Origin: Euperipatoides rowelli
Taxonomy: Eukaryota > Onychophora > Udeonychophora > Euonychophora > Peripatopsidae
Assembly (NCBI GenBank): GCA_003024985.2
Contig: PXIH01S0028816.1
Reading direction: 5' to 3' (one strand)
DNA length: 10,591 nt
Positions 7,418-10,591 of this stretch are shown piece by piece. How positions within the stretch are numbered: the first letter of the stretch is position 1; the number at the start of each line of letters is the position of its first letter. The notes under the pieces were generated by a model that was given only the letters and a program-made list of their open reading frames with translations, was not told where the DNA came from and did no database searches. The translations under genes were made by a program, and so were the position numbers.

Positions 7418-7740
7418 CAGTAGTTCCATACTATTTTATGTTGTGACACCCTGTTAATGTTGAACACCCTGATGATATGAAAAAATAATTGTGACATCTA
7501 GAAAAGTTGAGAGTATTATTATTTTCATTCTCAAACCTCTCAATATGCCGTAACTACTCATTTGATTTTCATTTGATAGTCATTTGCAACGCTTGTATTG
7601 TTTGTACATTTACTTTATTGTTTATAAATATATTAAAACATTGATTGTAGAAAATATTATATGTATGCTTTGGGAAGTGACATCTTATGACTAATGAGTG
7701 ACAAGCCAGTGTGTCATGACACCCATTTTAGAAAACACTG
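7418..7740. mobile_element. Non-autonomous hAT-type element (MITE)
   Basis: The element is 323 bp. It starts CAGTAGTTCC and ends GAAAACACTG, whose reverse complement is CAGTGTTTTC. Both ends fit the CAGTGGTTC-like terminal inverted repeat seen on many animal hAT elements. Sub-terminal GTGACACCC on the left and a perfect 12-bp palindrome GTGTCATGACAC (7711-7722) on the right are also typical of this element style. The flanks ATCTAAAT (7410-7417) and GTCTAAAT (7741-7748) form an 8-bp target-site duplication with one mismatch, the duplication length of the hAT superfamily. No transposase frame lies inside, so movement would have needed a transposase from elsewhere. The inverted repeats are imperfect, indicating an old insertion. 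Confidence 0.8.
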
Positions 7741-7748
7741 GTCTAAAT
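7741..7748 (+). repeat. Right target-site duplication of hAT MITE
   Basis: GTCTAAAT directly follows the terminal CTG of the element and matches the left copy at seven of eight positions; the mismatch is the outermost base of the left copy. Confidence 0.75.
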
Positions 7749-8630
7749 ATTCAGTCCAAAAACGCATCAAAATTCTACTTTTATGCCAATATGTATCAAA
7801 TTATCAATTCTTCTTATGACGAATTTTGGCAGAAACATTTTGTGCTGATTCCAGTAATAGCAATAGTGGTTGACTGACTGTCAGACCAGAATAGGGGACG
7901 TTTCCTTTACAGACCAATCAGTATGTAGATCAGTGATTCAAAGCTGTATTTATTATTTTTTATTTGTAGTCGGTGACTCAGTGGTTTTTATAAAAGATAC
8001 TCGAAACAAGCAGGCTGAAAATAAACCTTTAACAGGTTTTATTTGCATTAAAAAATATAATCTCTAAGAATGTTTAAGAAATATTATTAAAAACTTTGGA
8101 AATAATAGTTAACATTTTGTTCTCATCGTGTCAAGTTAATAATGTGCAAAAGACTATCGGAATTTTGGTATAGGCGTATTTTGAGGTGTTTTTTTTCTTT
8201 CTTAAAATTGATTTCAACTTCAATCCCAAGAATTATCTCTAAATTTTATGGATTTTATATTGATGCGAAGAATTAATTTTTTTCTCTGATCTAGTAATAA
8301 CATCAGTTGACTATTTTTCTAAAAAATAACGTAAGTAATTCATGACTAGCGTGATAGCGTCTTGATCCCAGATATGCATCTCCCCCCCCTTCCCCCAGCA
8401 AGATTTTATCCTTTGGCTATGTCAAATTGACATCAGCAATAGGGTTTTATTTTTTTTAAATAACGTAGAAACTTGCAAATTTTTATATGTTTCAGTTTAA
8501 ATTTTTCAAATTGATTAATTAAATAAATATTTTTAAATAAAACTAAACATAAATCAATTTAAAAAAAAATCATTTATAAACCACTTTAACAATACCATTG
8601 CTATCCATCTTTATTTATGAATGTATATAC
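7749..8630. other. AT-rich stretch, no gene seen
   Basis: No recognisable coding sequence. The 65-codon plus-strand frame at 7870-8067 has no motif and no supporting context. A pyrimidine tract of C8, TT and C5 lies at 8392-8406. A loose 9-bp inverted repeat (AAATTGATT/AATCAATTT) occurs around 8508-8560 in very AT-rich DNA. Confidence 0.5.
8392..8406. repeat. C8-TT-C5 tract
   Basis: A C-rich pyrimidine tract of the same form (C-run, TT, C-run) as the one at 7190-7209. It may mark a shared repeat end or a simple-sequence expansion; the flanks are not otherwise alike by eye. Confidence 0.6.
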
Positions 8631-8644
8631 ATGTACTGTATGTA

Positions 8645-8645
<1 letters not shown>

Positions 8646-8677
<32 letters not shown>
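8646..8677 (+). repeat. (ATT)n microsatellite, about 10.7 units
   Basis: An uninterrupted ATT array ends at ATCG. It is bracketed by ATGTACTGTA (8631-8640) and its exact reverse complement TACAGTACAT (8707-8716). Such arrays can grow at the 3' tail of retroposons, but no element body is recognised beside it. Confidence 0.9.
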
Positions 8678-8716
8678 CGTTTATTTATTTAAATATTGAC
8701 AACATATACAGTACAT

Positions 8717-10280
8717 TAATAACAAATTAAATTAGAGATACAAGTTAATGACCATTATCCCAAAAGGATGTATGGCCATTTACAAAAGACTAAATTTTGA
8801 AAGTAAATATAAATTAAAGGAAAGAGTTATATACTTCAATCATCTTAGGTATGTGTGAGGAATAATATCTTTTGAATCCAACATCTAGGAACACACAATA
8901 AAGAAGATGACCTTGTGCTTCTTGTTGGATCTTTGATAAAAAATAAAATAAAATGATGATCGTGGGGTGTAAAGATATATAGGAAAAAAGAGTGTGATTG
9001 GTAAATGGCAGTACAGGTGAAATTGTGTAATTAGTACTTCTGGAATAAAAGCGAGATAGATGTCTAAGGCACTAGATAAGGCAGATATACCAACAATAAT
9101 TCTGTACTGGAGTGCATACAATTCACATAGGTTCCCTATAGTTGATTAACATCAATATGGATTGCAGGCACTAGTGAGAGTGTGCAATGAAATGAGGACC
9201 TGATAACTGAATAATGTGAGTGTACAAGAAAACAAAAGAATGACAAATGATGCTGGGCATGTATCAAATTTAAATGACTATTTAATTTGCTAGCATAGAA
9301 TTTGTATTCCTGGTATAGAACATTATCATGAATGAATAACACACAAATAGCATATAACACAATGATGCTTGAATTAATGTGGTTACACTTGCTGAAAGTA
9401 TGATGACATTTTTAAGTAAAAAACATATGTACATTTCTTGTGCCTATACTTGAGTAGCCTAAATATGAAACTGATGTAGGATACACTCTCTGAGGACGTG
9501 TACGATAATTGACACATTGTTAAAATACAATGATATATTTCTCAGTAAATAAGATGGTGGTTAGGCTATAATAATGGATGGTGTTTACATCCAATGTTAA
9601 TGAAGATGCAGGGGAATACATATTTGGACACAAACTTGTTGTTTGAATTTGATGCAGTATTGTTGCTAATACAGCCTATCAGAAGATTCATACAAAATGT
9701 GTATTACAGTATAGGTTTGATGGTATTATATCGATTTAGCTATTTTTCAATGTGTCAAAGTTACAGACTGTGTGCATTAAATTTGAACCTGGTACAGTTA
9801 TTTAATCTAGTCTGTGTATTATTGTGAATTATGATAATCCTATTCCTTCCTATGCATTATTTTGATATTTCTCACTGTAGGCCCTATGACACTTTTGGTG
9901 TTCAAAAATATCACTTATCTATACTAAGCTAGTATACTGTTAATAACAAATTTCTATCATTAAAATTAGAACAAATATTGTTTCAGGGAATTATTGAATG
10001 CTTCTATGATCTACTGTATTTTAGTCTTATCTTGAATTAAACTATGCTGAAAGTGATCATAAGCTTACTATGCCCATACAGGCTCAACGTGTATAATATA
10101 TGTATGTAATATAACATTACTTTACCTTTGTGATTTTCCCTGTTCTGTTACTCAGGAATAAGGAGTCAAAAGAATATTACTCGTCTACAAAACAATTGTT
10201 ACATTGTTCTTTATCATTTCCATACACTTTGATGGAATGGAGTGATTTAAATATTCACACTTGGTCTTTCACATTTCGAC
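8717..10280. other. Non-coding stretch, no gene recognised
   Basis: AT-rich, with fewer homopolymers than the left half of the window. Three frames of 74-78 codons occur (8885-9121 minus, 9136-9360 minus, 9594-9827 plus). Their predicted peptides show no motif, no plausible domain and no supporting splice or polyadenylation context, so they are treated as chance. Intron or untranslated sequence of a gene lying outside the window cannot be excluded. Confidence 0.5.
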
Positions 10281-10591
10281 TGGGCTTAATGGTGGACCAT
10301 TAGCCACGCGGTCCGTATAATGGAACAGAGCAGAAGATGAGTTTGATCATGCGAGATCTATGAAAGGTTATGAGATCAAAGTGATTTCACTGTCGTGCAT
10401 TGGTTGTGGCTTCTCCTGTTAGCTTAGGGAACCCAGATTTTTTTTAAAAAAAATAAGGGACACTTTTTCCCCCGGGGGGGTATTACTTTTTTCACAACCA
10501 AAAAAAAATGCACAACAGCAAAATTGGATAGAGAATTGAAGAAGATATGATTTTAAAGCTAATGGTTAGTGTTTATCTCAGACTTTGAAAA
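10281..10591. other. GC-richer right edge with two palindromic tracts
   Basis: Base composition becomes less AT-rich, with clustered CpG near 10307-10315. T8A8 (10438-10453) and C5G7 (10469-10480) follow within 45 bases, and both are self-complementary. No coding frame or RNA gene was recognised. It might be the start of a repeat element or a promoter-proximal region continuing beyond the window. Confidence 0.4.

Noticed and set aside
7870-8067. 65-codon plus-strand frame
   Set aside because: Short, without motif, regulatory context or similarity I recognise.
8885-9360. Two minus-strand frames of 78 and 74 codons
   Set aside because: Hydrophobic, low-information peptides without motifs; the two frames are not linked by visible splice sites.
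9594-9827. 77-codon plus-strand frame
   Set aside because: Leucine-rich but with no signal peptide or domain pattern I could support.
10281-10400. tRNA-derived SINE, suggested by an A-box-like GGGCTTAATGG
   Set aside because: No convincing B box follows at the required distance (GGTTATGAGATC is a poor match) and no poly-A tail or target duplication was seen.
1-10591. tRNA, rRNA, CRISPR array, bacterial operon or phage module
   Set aside because: No cloverleaf, ribosomal signature, regularly spaced direct repeats, ribosome-binding sites or compact gene arrays were found; the context is eukaryotic repeat DNA.

Overview
This window looks like AT-rich, non-genic chromosomal DNA from a multicellular animal. 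There are no bacterial-style operons and no intact gene. Homopolymer runs, an ATT microsatellite and decayed transposable elements of three kinds common in animal genomes account for everything that can be recognised. I cannot name the species from the sequence; an invertebrate is plausible.

Layout, left to right. 1-941: no gene seen. 942-1052 (minus): a 36-codon scrap resembling the C-terminal end of a hAT transposase. 1053-1403: AT-rich, nothing recognised. 1404-4487 (plus): the 3' part of a Ty3/Gypsy LTR retrotransposon. It holds a pol pseudogene (reverse transcriptase, connection region, RNase H, integrase zinc finger, integrase core, C-terminal GPY/F-like region), then a polypurine tract and a probable 3' LTR. 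gag, protease, primer-binding site and 5' LTR are not visible, and pol carries many stops, several frameshifts and an internal deletion. 4488-5510: A-rich spacer containing one compact foldback (4745-4819). 5511-6681 (minus): a second, unrelated reverse transcriptase pseudogene, best matched to Penelope-like or related reverse transcriptases of the PKxHK / GIPMG / YIDD type. It is easily missed because its conserved blocks lie in different frames. 6682-7417: spacer with a hairpin and a C12A12 tract. 7418-7740: a non-autonomous hAT-type element (MITE) with CAG...CTG ends and a near-perfect 8-bp target-site duplication. 7741-10591: no gene recognised; it holds C-tracts, an ATT microsatellite flanked by a 10-bp inverted repeat, and near the right edge a slightly more GC-rich stretch with T8A8 and C5G7 palindromes.

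No gene here appears functional and the pieces do not form a pathway. The window is best read as a transposon graveyard: a Class I LTR element, a Class I non-LTR or Penelope-like element and at least one Class II hAT element arrived independently and decayed. I found no convincing novel biological system. The most informative items are the minus-strand reverse transcriptase with an altered catalytic YxDD box and the delimited hAT MITE.
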